A DNA stretch of 64,000 bases from Desulfamplus magnetovallimortis (lineage in GTDB: Bacteria; Desulfobacterota; Desulfobacteria; Desulfobacterales; Desulfobacteraceae). The stretch covers positions 13,226 through 77,225 of the forward strand of contig NZ_LT828549.1 of assembly GCF_900170035.1 (NCBI RefSeq), read 5' to 3'. The notes under the pieces are model-generated. The model was not told the DNA's origin. It did not search any database and saw only the letters and a program-made list of their open reading frames with translations. Below, piece after piece: positions 1-9,069 of the stretch. Positions within the stretch are counted from its first letter, which is position 1, and every line of letters starts with the position of its first letter. Made by a program: the position numbers and the translations under genes.

Positions 1-1
1 G

Positions 2-1303
2 ATAGATGAATATGATAACTTTGCCAATACCGTCATGATGGGTATCCATAACGATAAAGAGAGATACAACGCTCTGGTGCATGATGAAGGTATTTTGCGA
101 ACTCTTTTTAAAGCTGTGAAATCATCCACATCTGGTTCACGTTTTGACCGTGTGTTTATAACCGGAGTATCTCCAGTTGTGTTGAGTGACATCACCAGCG
201 GGTACAATATTGCGGAAAATATCTATTCTCACTCTAAACTCAATGATCTTTGTGGTTTCACAGAAAGTGAAGTGCTCTCTGCTCTTGAAGATATTGTTGA
301 ACAGTGCAGTCTCAACAGTGAAGAGCTCAATGAAGCACTTGATATCATGAAAACATACTACAACGGCTACTGCTTTGTGCCTAAATTGAATCAATATATC
401 TACAATCCTACCCTCTGCCTCTATTTCTTCAAACAATTTCAAGAAATGTGCGACTACCCAAGGAAGATGCTTGATTCCAACCTTGCCACCGATGAATCAA
501 AACTTGAGTACGTTGCACAAATTCCCATGGGGCGTGAAATTATTGTCTCAATGATGGAGAGGGATAATCATCTTGAGGTTGGAGATCTCTCTGACCGTTT
601 CGGCATAAGGGAGATGCTGGACGAAAGTTTTAAAAACAATATGTTTATTGTCTCTTTTCTCTACTATTTTGGAGTACTGACCCTTGCTGGTGAGACAGAC
701 GAGGGAGAGTTGATTTTAAAGGTTCCCAACCTTGTGATGCAGGGTCTTTATGTGGAACGGGTGCAAAGAATGCTGTTGCCGGAGCCTTCTGAGAGGGATG
801 ATGGAATCTTTGCTGCAAAGCAGGTTTATCAAAAGGGAGATATGGAACAGCTATCTGATTTTATTGAAAATCGTTATTTTGCTGTGTTCAAGAACAGGGA
901 TTACCGATGGGCCAATGAATTGACCCTTAAAACCGCATTTCTGACCCTTCTTTACAACGATATTTTATTTATAATGGATTCCGAGCCGGAGCTGCGGCGT
1001 CAGTATGCTGATCTAACAATGATAATACGGCCGGACAAGCGAAGGTTTAAAATATTTGATATTTTGATTGAGTTCAAGTTTGTGACGTTAAAGAGTGCCG
1101 GTATCACAGGGGAGGAAGCAAAGGCCTTACCTAAGGATTCTCTCCATGAACTGCCCCCCATAAAAAAAGCCTTTGAAGAGGGAGAAAAACAGGTTATTCA
1201 ATATGGAAATCATCTTGATGAAAAGTATGGCAATCTCAGGCTCCAGAAATTTGTGGTGGTGGCTCTTGGGTTTGATCGGGTGTGTTTCAGGAAATTGACT
1301 TGA
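2..1303 (+). CDS. AAA-ATPase-like / PD-(D/E)XK nuclease family protein, 5'-truncated by window edge
   Basis: The frame is open from base 2, where it reads IDEYDNFANT, before the first ATG at 35. The gene therefore starts outside the window. IDEYDNF matches the Walker B region of the DUF1703-type AAA-ATPase-like family. In that family an N-terminal P-loop domain is followed by a C-terminal PD-(D/E)XK nuclease-like domain. The C-terminal part here (IFDILIEFKFV, then QVIQYGNHLDEKYG) fits the nuclease-like core with its E-x-K motif. These proteins are multicopy in Desulfobacterales and their role is unknown. A repeat palindrome lies just downstream. The family call is from recognised motifs and no function is asserted. 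Confidence 0.75.
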   Translation: MDEYDNFANTVMMGIHNDKERYNALVHDEGILRTLFKAVKSSTSGSRFDRVFITGVSPVVLSDITSGYNIAENIYSHSKLNDLCGFTESEVLSALEDIVEQCSLNSEELNEALDIMKTYYNGYCFVPKLNQYIYNPTLCLYFFKQFQEMCDYPRKMLDSNLATDESKLEYVAQIPMGREIIVSMMERDNHLEVGDLSDRFGIREMLDESFKNNMFIVSFLYYFGVLTLAGETDEGELILKVPNLVMQGLYVERVQRMLLPEPSERDDGIFAAKQVYQKGDMEQLSDFIENRYFAVFKNRDYRWANELTLKTAFLTLLYNDILFIMDSEPELRRQYADLTMIIRPDKRRFKIFDILIEFKFVTLKSAGITGEEAKALPKDSLHELPPIKKAFEEGEKQVIQYGNHLDEKYGNLRLQKFVVVALGFDRVCFRKLT

Positions 1304-1324
1304 TTTTGAGGCATCTTTTATATC

Positions 1325-1492
1325 TACTCAAAAACGACACCTATGAGCTTTTGAAGCTTGTCAATATTGTCTGAATCAGGATGCCCAGGATAACCAGGAT
1401 TTACAGGATAAAAATCTTGAGTATCCTGTAAATCCTGGTTATCCTGATTCAGACAAATGCCATAAATGCCAACAACATGTCGATTTTGAGTA
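1325..1492. repeat. Dispersed palindromic repeat family A, copy 1
   Basis: The outer ends are inverted (TACTCAAAAACGACACC at the left, ATGTCGATTTTGAGTA at the right). The core has inverted arms, GTCTGAATCAGGAT and ATCCTGATTCAGAC. The whole unit is an imperfect palindrome of about 168 bp. It fills most of the spacer between the flanking genes. Other copies lie near 3.0, 13.1, 26.1, 41.5 and 56.5 kb. Confidence 0.9.
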
Positions 1493-1549
1493 TCTACACA
1501 AGAATACGTTGCTCTATTTTAAAATCTCTCAATAAATAAAAGGGATATT

Positions 1550-2656
1550 ATGAAAATCAAATCTGTCAAAAAGGACAATGACCGTTTAATAAGCCCATCA
1601 GGGAGTAACAGCAACTCCATCCCCTTATGTGATTTCTCTTTAATCTATAACCGTTTCCCCGCCCCTGTTACCACTATAGATTCCCATACCGAAGGTGAAA
1701 CCACCCGTCTTGTTGTGGATGGGATCGGAGAAATATTTGGCAGCACCATGATGGAGAAACTTTCATTTTTTAAATCCTCTTACGATAATATTCGATGTAT
1801 GCTCACAAGAGAGCCTCGTGGTTCCAGGGAAATCCTTGCTGCCGTTGTTACGGAAAATGTATCCCCTGATGCTGCCTTTGGTCTGATTTACATGGATGCA
1901 AAGCGCTATCCATATCTTTGCGGCCATGCAACCATTGGTGCTGTTACATCTCTTTTTCATGCAGGTGCCTTAAATTTCAATGATGGTGAAAACAGAGTTC
2001 TTGTTGATACGCCGTCCGGAATAATGGATGCAAGAGCCGCTGTAAGGGATGGGAATCTTATTTCTGTTGCCATTAATATGGTACCCTCTTTTGTTTTTGC
2101 CACAGATCAATCTGTTGATGTTAAAGGTTTTGGCAATATTAATGTTGATATTGTATGTACAGGGGGCTTTTTTGCAATGGTTGACTCTGATTCTATCGGC
2201 ATTGAACCTGTTATTGAAAACAGGGAGGTTCTTGTGGATCTTGGTATGAAAATAATAGATGCTGCCAATGAACAGCTTGAGATAAGTCACCCTTTGAGGC
2301 CGGATGTCAAAACTGTTGATGTAACGGAATTTTACAATAGTGATGTAAAAAGTGGTGTAAAGCAGGGCAGGGGAGTGGTGGTTTACGGGGAATCGCATAT
2401 GGATCGTTCTCCATGTGGAACAGGTACCGCCGCCAAGCTTGCACTGCTTTACCATAAGAACCGCCTTGAAATGAATCTGCCCTATATCAACTATAGCCCC
2501 CTCGGAACATCATTGCAGGCAAAACTTGTGGAAAAGACCATGATAGGCGATAAAGAGGCTTTGGTTACACGAATTCAGGGGAGGGCGTGGATTACAGGAT
2601 TTCATAATTTTGTGATTGACAGCTCTGATCCTTTTCAGGATGGATTTTTGATTTGA
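1550..2656 (+). CDS. Proline racemase / 4-hydroxyproline epimerase family protein
   Basis: This 368-residue protein carries DSHTEGE near residue 44, CGHATIG with Cys124, and DRSPCGTGT with Cys289. The two cysteines are the acid/base pair that inverts the alpha-carbon in proline racemases and 4-hydroxyproline 2-epimerases. The dehydratase branch normally lacks one of them, so an epimerase or racemase is more likely than a dehydratase. Substrate cannot be told from sequence. An N-terminal extension of about 40 residues precedes the family core. The ATG is preceded by AAAGGGA at a suitable distance. The gene stands alone between repeat elements, with no catabolic partners beside it. Confidence 0.85.
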   Translation: MKIKSVKKDNDRLISPSGSNSNSIPLCDFSLIYNRFPAPVTTIDSHTEGETTRLVVDGIGEIFGSTMMEKLSFFKSSYDNIRCMLTREPRGSREILAAVVTENVSPDAAFGLIYMDAKRYPYLCGHATIGAVTSLFHAGALNFNDGENRVLVDTPSGIMDARAAVRDGNLISVAINMVPSFVFATDQSVDVKGFGNINVDIVCTGGFFAMVDSDSIGIEPVIENREVLVDLGMKIIDAANEQLEISHPLRPDVKTVDVTEFYNSDVKSGVKQGRGVVVYGESHMDRSPCGTGTAAKLALLYHKNRLEMNLPYINYSPLGTSLQAKLVEKTMIGDKEALVTRIQGRAWITGFHNFVIDSSDPFQDGFLI

Positions 2657-2861
2657 CCTATGAAAGAGAAATGCTTTCTACTGTTGAAAATATAGCCTGG
2701 GTTGATCTTATTCGGCCATGACACCATGACAACTAATCATTCTTGAGGTTGTAAATATAAGCCTCGAAACTTTCCGGCAATGCAAAACAAGAAAAATATT
2801 AATATTATCAATTTGATAAACCGTAAACAAATATGATAAGCATAAACATTTGATTGTTCCA

Positions 2862-2968
2862 AACTTGTCAGTCATAAATTCTTTCCTTAGCCACCATACA
2901 AAGTATTTTTAAGATAAATGAAAACACAATATTGGGTGTCGTGTTTGAGCATTTATGACTCTTGAGTT
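2862..2968 (+). repeat. Dispersed palindromic repeat family D, copy 1
   Basis: The left end reads AACTTGTCAGTCATAA and the right end TTATGACTCTTGAGTT, which are inverted relative to each other. The interior (CCACCATACAAAG, then AAAACACAATATTG) recurs in reverse at 11.9-12.0 kb and partly at 46.1 kb. No coding potential is seen. Confidence 0.8.
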
Positions 2969-2985
2969 CCAAAATTGGATATATA

Positions 2986-3144
2986 TACTAAGAATCGACA
3001 CCTTTTTGGTATTTATTGAATTTGTCTGAATCAGGATAACCAGGATTTACAAGATGCTCAGGATTATTATCCTGTAAATCCTGGGTATCCTGATTCAGAC
3101 AGTATTTACAAGGCTCAAAAGCTCATAGGTGTCGATTTTGAGTA
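2986..3144. repeat. Dispersed palindromic repeat family A, copy 2
   Basis: The ends are TACTAAGAATCGACACC and GGTGTCGATTTTGAGTA. The core has the same GTCTGAATCAGGATA arm and its inverse as the other family A copies. The rest of the 2657-3778 spacer holds a family D copy and a MITE-like element, and no gene is recognisable. Confidence 0.9.
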
Positions 3145-3371
3145 AATATTAAACATTCCCACGATAAAGGTCTATTAATGATTCACATTCTTTTTTCCGG
3201 ATTTACCTGAACAATTTGTCTTATGCCGTCACGGGTTGGCGGACAGGTTTTTTCGGAAAATTGACGGTGTGAATATCTCCTCTCTCTGATTTCCCTGCCT
3301 TTTCATACCCTTTGTTTTCTAAAAAATATCGCTCGTCAATGCTGATATTGATGGTTGATAGATTACAATAC

Positions 3372-3522
3372 TTCGGACAGTTTTTGAAAACTCGAAAAGC
3401 CCTATTATCAAGGGATTTCGAGACAACAGATAATTATTTAAAACTCAACCTGTGGGTTGAGGTGCGAATAAATAGCTGTATATCTGGAATCCCTTGATTT
3501 CAGGGGATAAAAACTGTCCGAA
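3372..3522. mobile_element. MITE-like element, 151 bp
   Basis: The ends are TTCGGACAGTTTTT and AAAAACTGTCCGAA, a perfect 14-bp terminal inverted repeat. Imperfect complementarity continues inward (CAAGGGATTTCG against GGAATCCCTTG). No transposase is encoded. A short open frame across it (3312-3497) is not credible as a gene. Size and ends suggest a non-autonomous derivative of a DDE-type insertion sequence. No clear target duplication was seen. Confidence 0.65.
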
Positions 3523-3778
3523 TCATTGAGATTAATATATTGAAAATATTAAATATATTAACCTATCAACCTCAAGGATAAGTATTGATAGTGCAGTCGC
3601 TATCCATTTCCATTCACGGTGTAAGTCATATCCGGAGGGCGTTCTTTACCTGTTCCGGTCTGGCAATAAATGTGTAATGAGTCGAACCCGTTGATTCAAC
3701 TCACAGGTGTTCTGCACGGCACTTGTTTTGTCCTGCGGATTAACGGTTATGATTCATTACCAGGATAAGGAAGGGAAA

Positions 3779-6700
3779 ATGGATCAAAACAGAGCAACTA
3801 AGAACATAACTGCAGGTAATTGTGTGAAACACAAAAAGGTCATTGGTTCGGTTATGGTTGTCGGCGGTGGAATTGCCGGTATTCAGGCATCCCTTGATCT
3901 TGCAGACTCAGGATTTCTGGTACATCTGGTGGACAGGAAACCTCAGATAGGCGGGGTCATGGCTCAGTTGGACAAGACCTTTCCCACAAATGACTGTGCT
4001 ATGTGCGTCATTTCGCCAAAGCTTGTGGAGGCTGGAAGGCATCTGAATATTGATCTGCATACCATGACAGAGGTAGATCAGATCAGCGGTGAAGCTGGCA
4101 ATTTCAAGGTGACGCTCAGGAAAAAAGCCCGGTATGTGGATCTTGAAAAGTGTACGGCTTGCGGAGAATGCGCCAAGGTCTGCCCGGTTGATGTGCCCAA
4201 TATGTTCGACCAGGGATTGAGGGATCGCAAGGCCGTGTTTAAGCTCTATCCCCAGGGCATGCCCGGCGGGTTTGCGGTGGACAAGAGAGGCACGGCTCCT
4301 TGCAAGGCAACCTGCCCCGCCCATGTCGGTATCCAGGGTTTTATCGCCCTGATGAAACAGGGAAAGTTCCGTGAGGCCATCAAGCTTTTTAAAGATGAAC
4401 ACCCATTTCCGGGTGTCTGTGGCAGGGTCTGCCATCACCCCTGTGAGTCGGAATGCACCCGATGCGAGGTGGATGACGCCCTTGCTGTCCAGCACCTGCA
4501 CAGGGTGCTGGCAGATATGGATTTTGCACAAAATGATCCCTATATCCCTGAAACAGGGGATAAAAGAGATGAAAAAGTGGCTGTGGCGGGATCGGGTCCG
4601 GCGGGGCTGACAGCGGCATATTTTCTTGCCAAAGATGGATATGACGTGACTGTCTTTGAGAAGCTTCCGGTCAAGGGCGGCATGATGGCGGTGGGCATAC
4701 CCGAGTACAGGCTTCCTCAAAAGGAGCTTGAAAAAGAGATCGCTGTGGTCGAGAAGATGGGTGTCCGGATACTCACCCATATGGCGTTGGGGAAGGAAAT
4801 AACACTTCATGGGCTGCAGCAAGAAGGCTATGCTGCCCTTTTTATTGCAACCGGGCTCCATGGAAGCCGAAGCCTCGGTGTTGAGGGTGAAAACCTTGAG
4901 GGTGTACTCCAGGGCGTTCATTTTCTCAGGGAAACGGCACTTGGGAAGATTCGTTCCATTAAAGGCAGGGTGGTGGTGATCGGCGGCGGAAATGTGGCAG
5001 TCGATGTGGCATTGACTGCCAGGCGGCTTGGCTCGGCAGATGTCACCATGGTCTGCCTTGAGGGACGGCACGAGATGCCGGCCTGGGATTATGAAGTGGA
5101 AGAGGCACTGGAAGAGAAAGTCAAAATTGAAAATGGTCTTGGCCCTGCCCGCTTTATTGAAAAAAACGGGGCTATTTTCGGTGTTGAATTTAAAAGATGT
5201 ACATCGGTGTTTGACGAAAATGGACGGTTCAATCCCCAATATGACCCTGCTGATCTGATCACAATCGAAACGGATCATGTCATTGTCGCAATCGGCCAGA
5301 CAGGAGAGCTGGAATTTGCACAGACACAGTCCATACCCGTGACAAACCATGGCGGGCTTGCGGCAGATCCGCTTACCCTTCAAACCTCCATTCCATGGGT
5401 ATTTGCGGGCGGGGATGCCTTTTACGGTCCAAAATCGGTTGTGGATGCGGTTGCTTGCGGCAAGGAAGCTGCGGAAAGCATTCACAGATTTCTCCGTGGG
5501 ACAGATCTTGCCGCAGGACGGGAACGGCAATTTTTAGTCGAAAAGCCCGACACCTCCGGTGTCCCGCTGAAAAAAAGAGCCAAACCCGTCAAACTTTCGG
5601 TTGAACAAAGAGAGGGCAATTTCGACGAGATTACCTTTGCCCTCAATGAGGATGATATTCGTCAGGAGGCTGACCGGTGCCTCTCGTGCGGCATATGTTC
5701 CGAATGCTTTCAGTGTGTTGAGGCGTGCATTGCCGGAGCCATTGATCACACCATGACGCACCAGAGCGAAATCGTGGAGGTCGGAGCCGTCATCATTGCC
5801 TCTGGGTTTAGCCCTTTTGATCCCTCACCCCATGCCCAGTACAACTACGCATCCCATCCCAATGTGCTTACAAGTCTTGAATTTGAAAGAATCCTGTCTG
5901 CTTCCGGCCCCTGTCAGGGACATCTGCTTCGCCCCTCCGATGGAAAGGAACCAGGACGCATAGCCTGGCTTCAATGTGTCGGTTCCAGGGATATAAATAC
6001 CTGCGACAATGGTTACTGTTCCTCTGTCTGCTGCATGTATGCGGTCAAGCAAAGTGTGATTGCAAAGGAGCACAGTGAAAAAGAGCTGGATACAGCCATA
6101 TTTTATATGGACATGAGAACCTTTGGCAAAGATTTTGACAGATACTATATGAGAGCCAGGGATGAATATGGTGTGAGGTTTATCCGTTCAAGGATCCACA
6201 CTGTTGAAGAAGAAAAGAACGGCAACCTCAAGCTGACCTATGCCACTGATTTCGGAAAACCGAAAACAGAAAGCTTTGATATGGTCGTTCTGTCAGTGGG
6301 TATGATCCCCGACCATGATTCCCTTGTCCTGGCTCGAAAGCTTGGTATAGAGCTGAACCGTTACAGATTTGTGAAGAGCAATGATCTTTCTCCAGTCTCG
6401 ACTTCAAGAAAGGGGATCTATGTATGCGGCGCCTTTCAGAGTCCCAAGGACATACCCCAGTCGGTCATGGAGGCTTCGGCAGCTGCGGCAGCGGCATCCG
6501 GAGAGATCTCGTCTGTCAGGGGGACATTGATCCGGAAAAAAGAGTTGCCTCCGGAGATCAATGTCAGCAGTCAGCAGCCGAGGATCGGGGTATTTGTCTG
6601 TAACTGCGGCATCAATATCGGTGGCGTGGCAGATGTGCCTGCCATAAGAGACTATGCTGCCACACTGCCCCATGTGGTGCATGTGGAAGACAACCTTTTT

Positions 6701-8518
6701 ACATGTTCCCAGGATACCCAGGACAAGATGAAGCAGGTGATTGTCGAACACGACATCAACAGGGTTGTTGTGGCATCGTGTTCCCCAAGAACCCATGAAC
6801 CGCTTTTTCAGGAGACCATCAGGGAAGCCGGGTTAAACAAATATCTCTTTGAAATGGCCAATATAAGAGACCAGAATACATGGGTTCATATGGAGGACAG
6901 GCTTGGGGCTACTGCCAAAGCAATTGATCTGGTTAGAATGGCTGTTGCAAAAGCCTCCCGGGTTGTACCACTCCATGAAACCCTGCTTGGGGTGACAAAA
7001 GCCCTTCTGGTCATCGGTGGAGGCGTGGCCGGCATGGAAGCAGCACTGGGTGCCGCGAATCAGGGATTTCAGGTCTATCTGGTGGAGCGTGAAAGGGAAC
7101 TTGGAGGGGTTGCAAGGCATCTTCATACCACTGTCCAGGGAGAGAAGATCCGGCCTTACCTTGAGAATCTCATCCACAACATAATGGAACATAAACTTGT
7201 CCGCTTGTTCATGGGCAGCGAAGCTGTTGGAACGACGGGCATTCTGGGCAATTTTGAAACCGAAATTATATCTGTGAACGAGCAGGCCTACACCACAAAA
7301 GTTAAACACGGAGCAACCATCCTTGCAACAGGAGGAGATGAGTATAAGCCCCGGGAATATCACTATGGGGCACATCCCGGTATTTTGACCCATCTTGATC
7401 TGGAAAACCTGTTTGAACAGGAAGAATGGTTACGTCATAAGAAAAGGAAGTTTGGTTCTATAGAAGAAGAGTTTGCCGGGATAGATGAAGCTTGTGCCGA
7501 GACAGACGAAGGGTGTGCAGAAACAGAAGAAACGTGTGTAGAGACAGATGAATTGTTTGATAACCTGGGAGAGAAACCTGCCCAGATAGATACAATAATA
7601 ACAGATGCGGGGACAGTGGTGTTTATACAGTGCGTGGGGTCAAGGTCTAAGGAGAGAGACTACTGCAGCAGGATCTGTTGCACCAATTCCATTAAAAAGG
7701 CTTTGAAGATCAAGGATAACAATCCTGATACGGATATTTTCATTCTATACAGGGACATCCGAACCTACGGGTTTCGGGAAGCATTATACACAGAGGCAAG
7801 GGAAAAAGGGATCATATTCATCAGGTACGACGAAGATAATCCCCCGGAACTTACAATTGTGCCGGATAATGATGCACTGGCTGGTGATGCATTGGATAAC
7901 AAGGCGCTGGATAGTGACAACCTTGCTGATGATGGCGATGGTAACGGGAATGCCAGCCCCGGTAAATTGAAAATTACAGTCATGGAACATATTCTCAAAC
8001 AAAAAATTCTCCTCGAACCCGATATTGTGGTGCTTGCCTCTGCAATTCTTCCAAATGAGAACAAAGAGCTGTTCGAGCTGTTCAGGGTACCTGTCAACAG
8101 TGACGGATTTCTTGTTGAAGCCCATGCAAAACTGCGCCCTGTAGATTTTGCTTCGGAAGGTCTTTTTCTTGCCGGTCTTGTCCACTATCCAAAGTCCCTT
8201 GACGAAACCATTGCACAGTCAACAGCCGCACTTTCGCGAGCACTTGTGGTTCTGTCAAAGGATGTCATCTCGGTGGGAGGGGCTGTGGCTGAAGTGGCGG
8301 ATCCCCAACACTGTGCCTGTTGCCTTGTCTGTGTCAGAAGCTGCCCCTACGAAGTCCCCAGGGTAAAGGAAGGCCATGCCTTTATTGAGCCTGCCCGTTG
8401 TCACGGCTGCGGTGTCTGTGCTGCCGAGTGCCCTGCAAAGGTGATCACCCTGCACCATTTCACTGACCCGCAGATTATTGGAAAAGCAACCGCACTGTTT
8501 GCAGAATCTGCCGCCTGA
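3779..8518 (+). CDS. Giant HdrA-GltD-HdrA fusion flavoprotein
   Basis: This is a heterodisulfide reductase A-like flavin/Fe-S protein of 1,579 residues, read from ATG 3779 (GGAAGGGA upstream) instead of the longer GTG-started frame. Unit 1 has an FAD Rossmann motif (VVGGGIAGIQ) near residue 24, then a [4Fe-4S] motif (KCTACGECAKVCP) near 125. A complete GltD-like NAD(P)H/FAD module follows at about 170-590 (VAGSGPAGL, VIGGGNVAVD). A second cluster motif (CLSCGICSECFQC) lies near 635. Unit 2 starts near 935 with the HdrA N-terminal motif VFVCNCGINIGG. It has its own FAD motif (VIGGGVAGME) near 1075 and two C-terminal [4Fe-4S] motifs near 1511-1556. The GltD module sits inside the inserted ferredoxin domain of unit 1. 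The following mvhD and fdhA genes suggest a cytoplasmic complex exchanging electrons among formate, NAD(P)H and ferredoxin. Two acidic low-complexity inserts lie in unit 2. Confidence 0.9.
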   Translation: MDQNRATKNITAGNCVKHKKVIGSVMVVGGGIAGIQASLDLADSGFLVHLVDRKPQIGGVMAQLDKTFPTNDCAMCVISPKLVEAGRHLNIDLHTMTEVDQISGEAGNFKVTLRKKARYVDLEKCTACGECAKVCPVDVPNMFDQGLRDRKAVFKLYPQGMPGGFAVDKRGTAPCKATCPAHVGIQGFIALMKQGKFREAIKLFKDEHPFPGVCGRVCHHPCESECTRCEVDDALAVQHLHRVLADMDFAQNDPYIPETGDKRDEKVAVAGSGPAGLTAAYFLAKDGYDVTVFEKLPVKGGMMAVGIPEYRLPQKELEKEIAVVEKMGVRILTHMALGKEITLHGLQQEGYAALFIATGLHGSRSLGVEGENLEGVLQGVHFLRETALGKIRSIKGRVVVIGGGNVAVDVALTARRLGSADVTMVCLEGRHEMPAWDYEVEEALEEKVKIENGLGPARFIEKNGAIFGVEFKRCTSVFDENGRFNPQYDPADLITIETDHVIVAIGQTGELEFAQTQSIPVTNHGGLAADPLTLQTSIPWVFAGGDAFYGPKSVVDAVACGKEAAESIHRFLRGTDLAAGRERQFLVEKPDTSGVPLKKRAKPVKLSVEQREGNFDEITFALNEDDIRQEADRCLSCGICSECFQCVEACIAGAIDHTMTHQSEIVEVGAVIIASGFSPFDPSPHAQYNYASHPNVLTSLEFERILSASGPCQGHLLRPSDGKEPGRIAWLQCVGSRDINTCDNGYCSSVCCMYAVKQSVIAKEHSEKELDTAIFYMDMRTFGKDFDRYYMRARDEYGVRFIRSRIHTVEEEKNGNLKLTYATDFGKPKTESFDMVVLSVGMIPDHDSLVLARKLGIELNRYRFVKSNDLSPVSTSRKGIYVCGAFQSPKDIPQSVMEASAAAAAASGEISSVRGTLIRKKELPPEINVSSQQPRIGVFVCNCGINIGGVADVPAIRDYAATLPHVVHVEDNLFTCSQDTQDKMKQVIVEHDINRVVVASCSPRTHEPLFQETIREAGLNKYLFEMANIRDQNTWVHMEDRLGATAKAIDLVRMAVAKASRVVPLHETLLGVTKALLVIGGGVAGMEAALGAANQGFQVYLVERERELGGVARHLHTTVQGEKIRPYLENLIHNIMEHKLVRLFMGSEAVGTTGILGNFETEIISVNEQAYTTKVKHGATILATGGDEYKPREYHYGAHPGILTHLDLENLFEQEEWLRHKKRKFGSIEEEFAGIDEACAETDEGCAETEETCVETDELFDNLGEKPAQIDTIITDAGTVVFIQCVGSRSKERDYCSRICCTNSIKKALKIKDNNPDTDIFILYRDIRTYGFREALYTEAREKGIIFIRYDEDNPPELTIVPDNDALAGDALDNKALDSDNLADDGDGNGNASPGKLKITVMEHILKQKILLEPDIVVLASAILPNENKELFELFRVPVNSDGFLVEAHAKLRPVDFASEGLFLAGLVHYPKSLDETIAQSTAALSRALVVLSKDVISVGGAVAEVADPQHCACCLVCVRSCPYEVPRVKEGHAFIEPARCHGCGVCAAECPAKVITLHHFTDPQIIGKATALFAESAA

Positions 8519-8558
8519 TACAAGAGAGAGCATAAAACATTAAGGAGAAATAAAAATA

Positions 8559-9002
8559 ATGACTGATCAATTTGAACCTCAGATAGTGGGTTTCTGTTGC
8601 AGATTTTGCGCCTATGCAGCCGCAGATCTGGCTGGCTCCATGAGACTCTCCTACCCTGAAAGTATCAAGATCATACAGGTGCCCTGTACCGGAAGGATCG
8701 ATGTTATCCATATTCTGAGAGCCCTTGAAGAGGGCGCGGACGGCGTTATGGTGGCAGGCTGCCTGGAGGGGGAGTGTCATTTTCTTACCGGTAACCTCAA
8801 GGCAAAGAAACGGATCGGTTCTGTTAAGCGTATTCTTGAACAAATTGGCATCGAGCCGGAACGTGTCGCAATGTTCAACCTCTCCTCTGCCATGGGAGCG
8901 AGATTTGCCGAGATTGCAACTGAAATGACAGAAATCATACGTAAAATAGGCCCGAGCAAGGTGAGATTGAGAAATGAGGAAAAGATAAAACTTGCAGGTT
9001 GA
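8559..9002 (+). CDS. mvhD: MvhD-type electron transfer subunit
   Basis: This 147-residue protein matches the F420-nonreducing hydrogenase delta subunit, a small [2Fe-2S] protein that passes electrons to HdrA. Cysteine motifs seen are FCCRFCAYAAAD near the start, VPCTGR in the middle, and GCLEGECHFLTGN, the family hallmark. An AAGGAG site lies upstream of the ATG. It follows the HdrA fusion by 40 bp and precedes the formate dehydrogenase gene, which in this locus takes the place of the hydrogenase large subunit. In methanogens MvhD contacts HdrA; the same role is inferred here. Confidence 0.92.
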   Translation: MTDQFEPQIVGFCCRFCAYAAADLAGSMRLSYPESIKIIQVPCTGRIDVIHILRALEEGADGVMVAGCLEGECHFLTGNLKAKKRIGSVKRILEQIGIEPERVAMFNLSSAMGARFAEIATEMTEIIRKIGPSKVRLRNEEKIKLAG

Positions 9003-9069
9003 AATCAAAGTTAACGCCAGAACGAAGCGGGTTTTATCCAAGACCTGCGAATATATTAAGGAATTCCCT

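Noticed and set aside
3660-3690. Sigma54-like TGGCAATAAATGTGTA upstream of the HdrA operon
   Set aside because: The spacing is nearly right, but the -12 element is poor and no activator or upstream sites are nearby; too weak to call.
3908-5530. 540-codon minus-strand frame opposite the HdrA fusion
   Set aside because: It is a shadow of the strongly supported plus-strand coding frame, with no recognisable motifs and no ribosome binding site.
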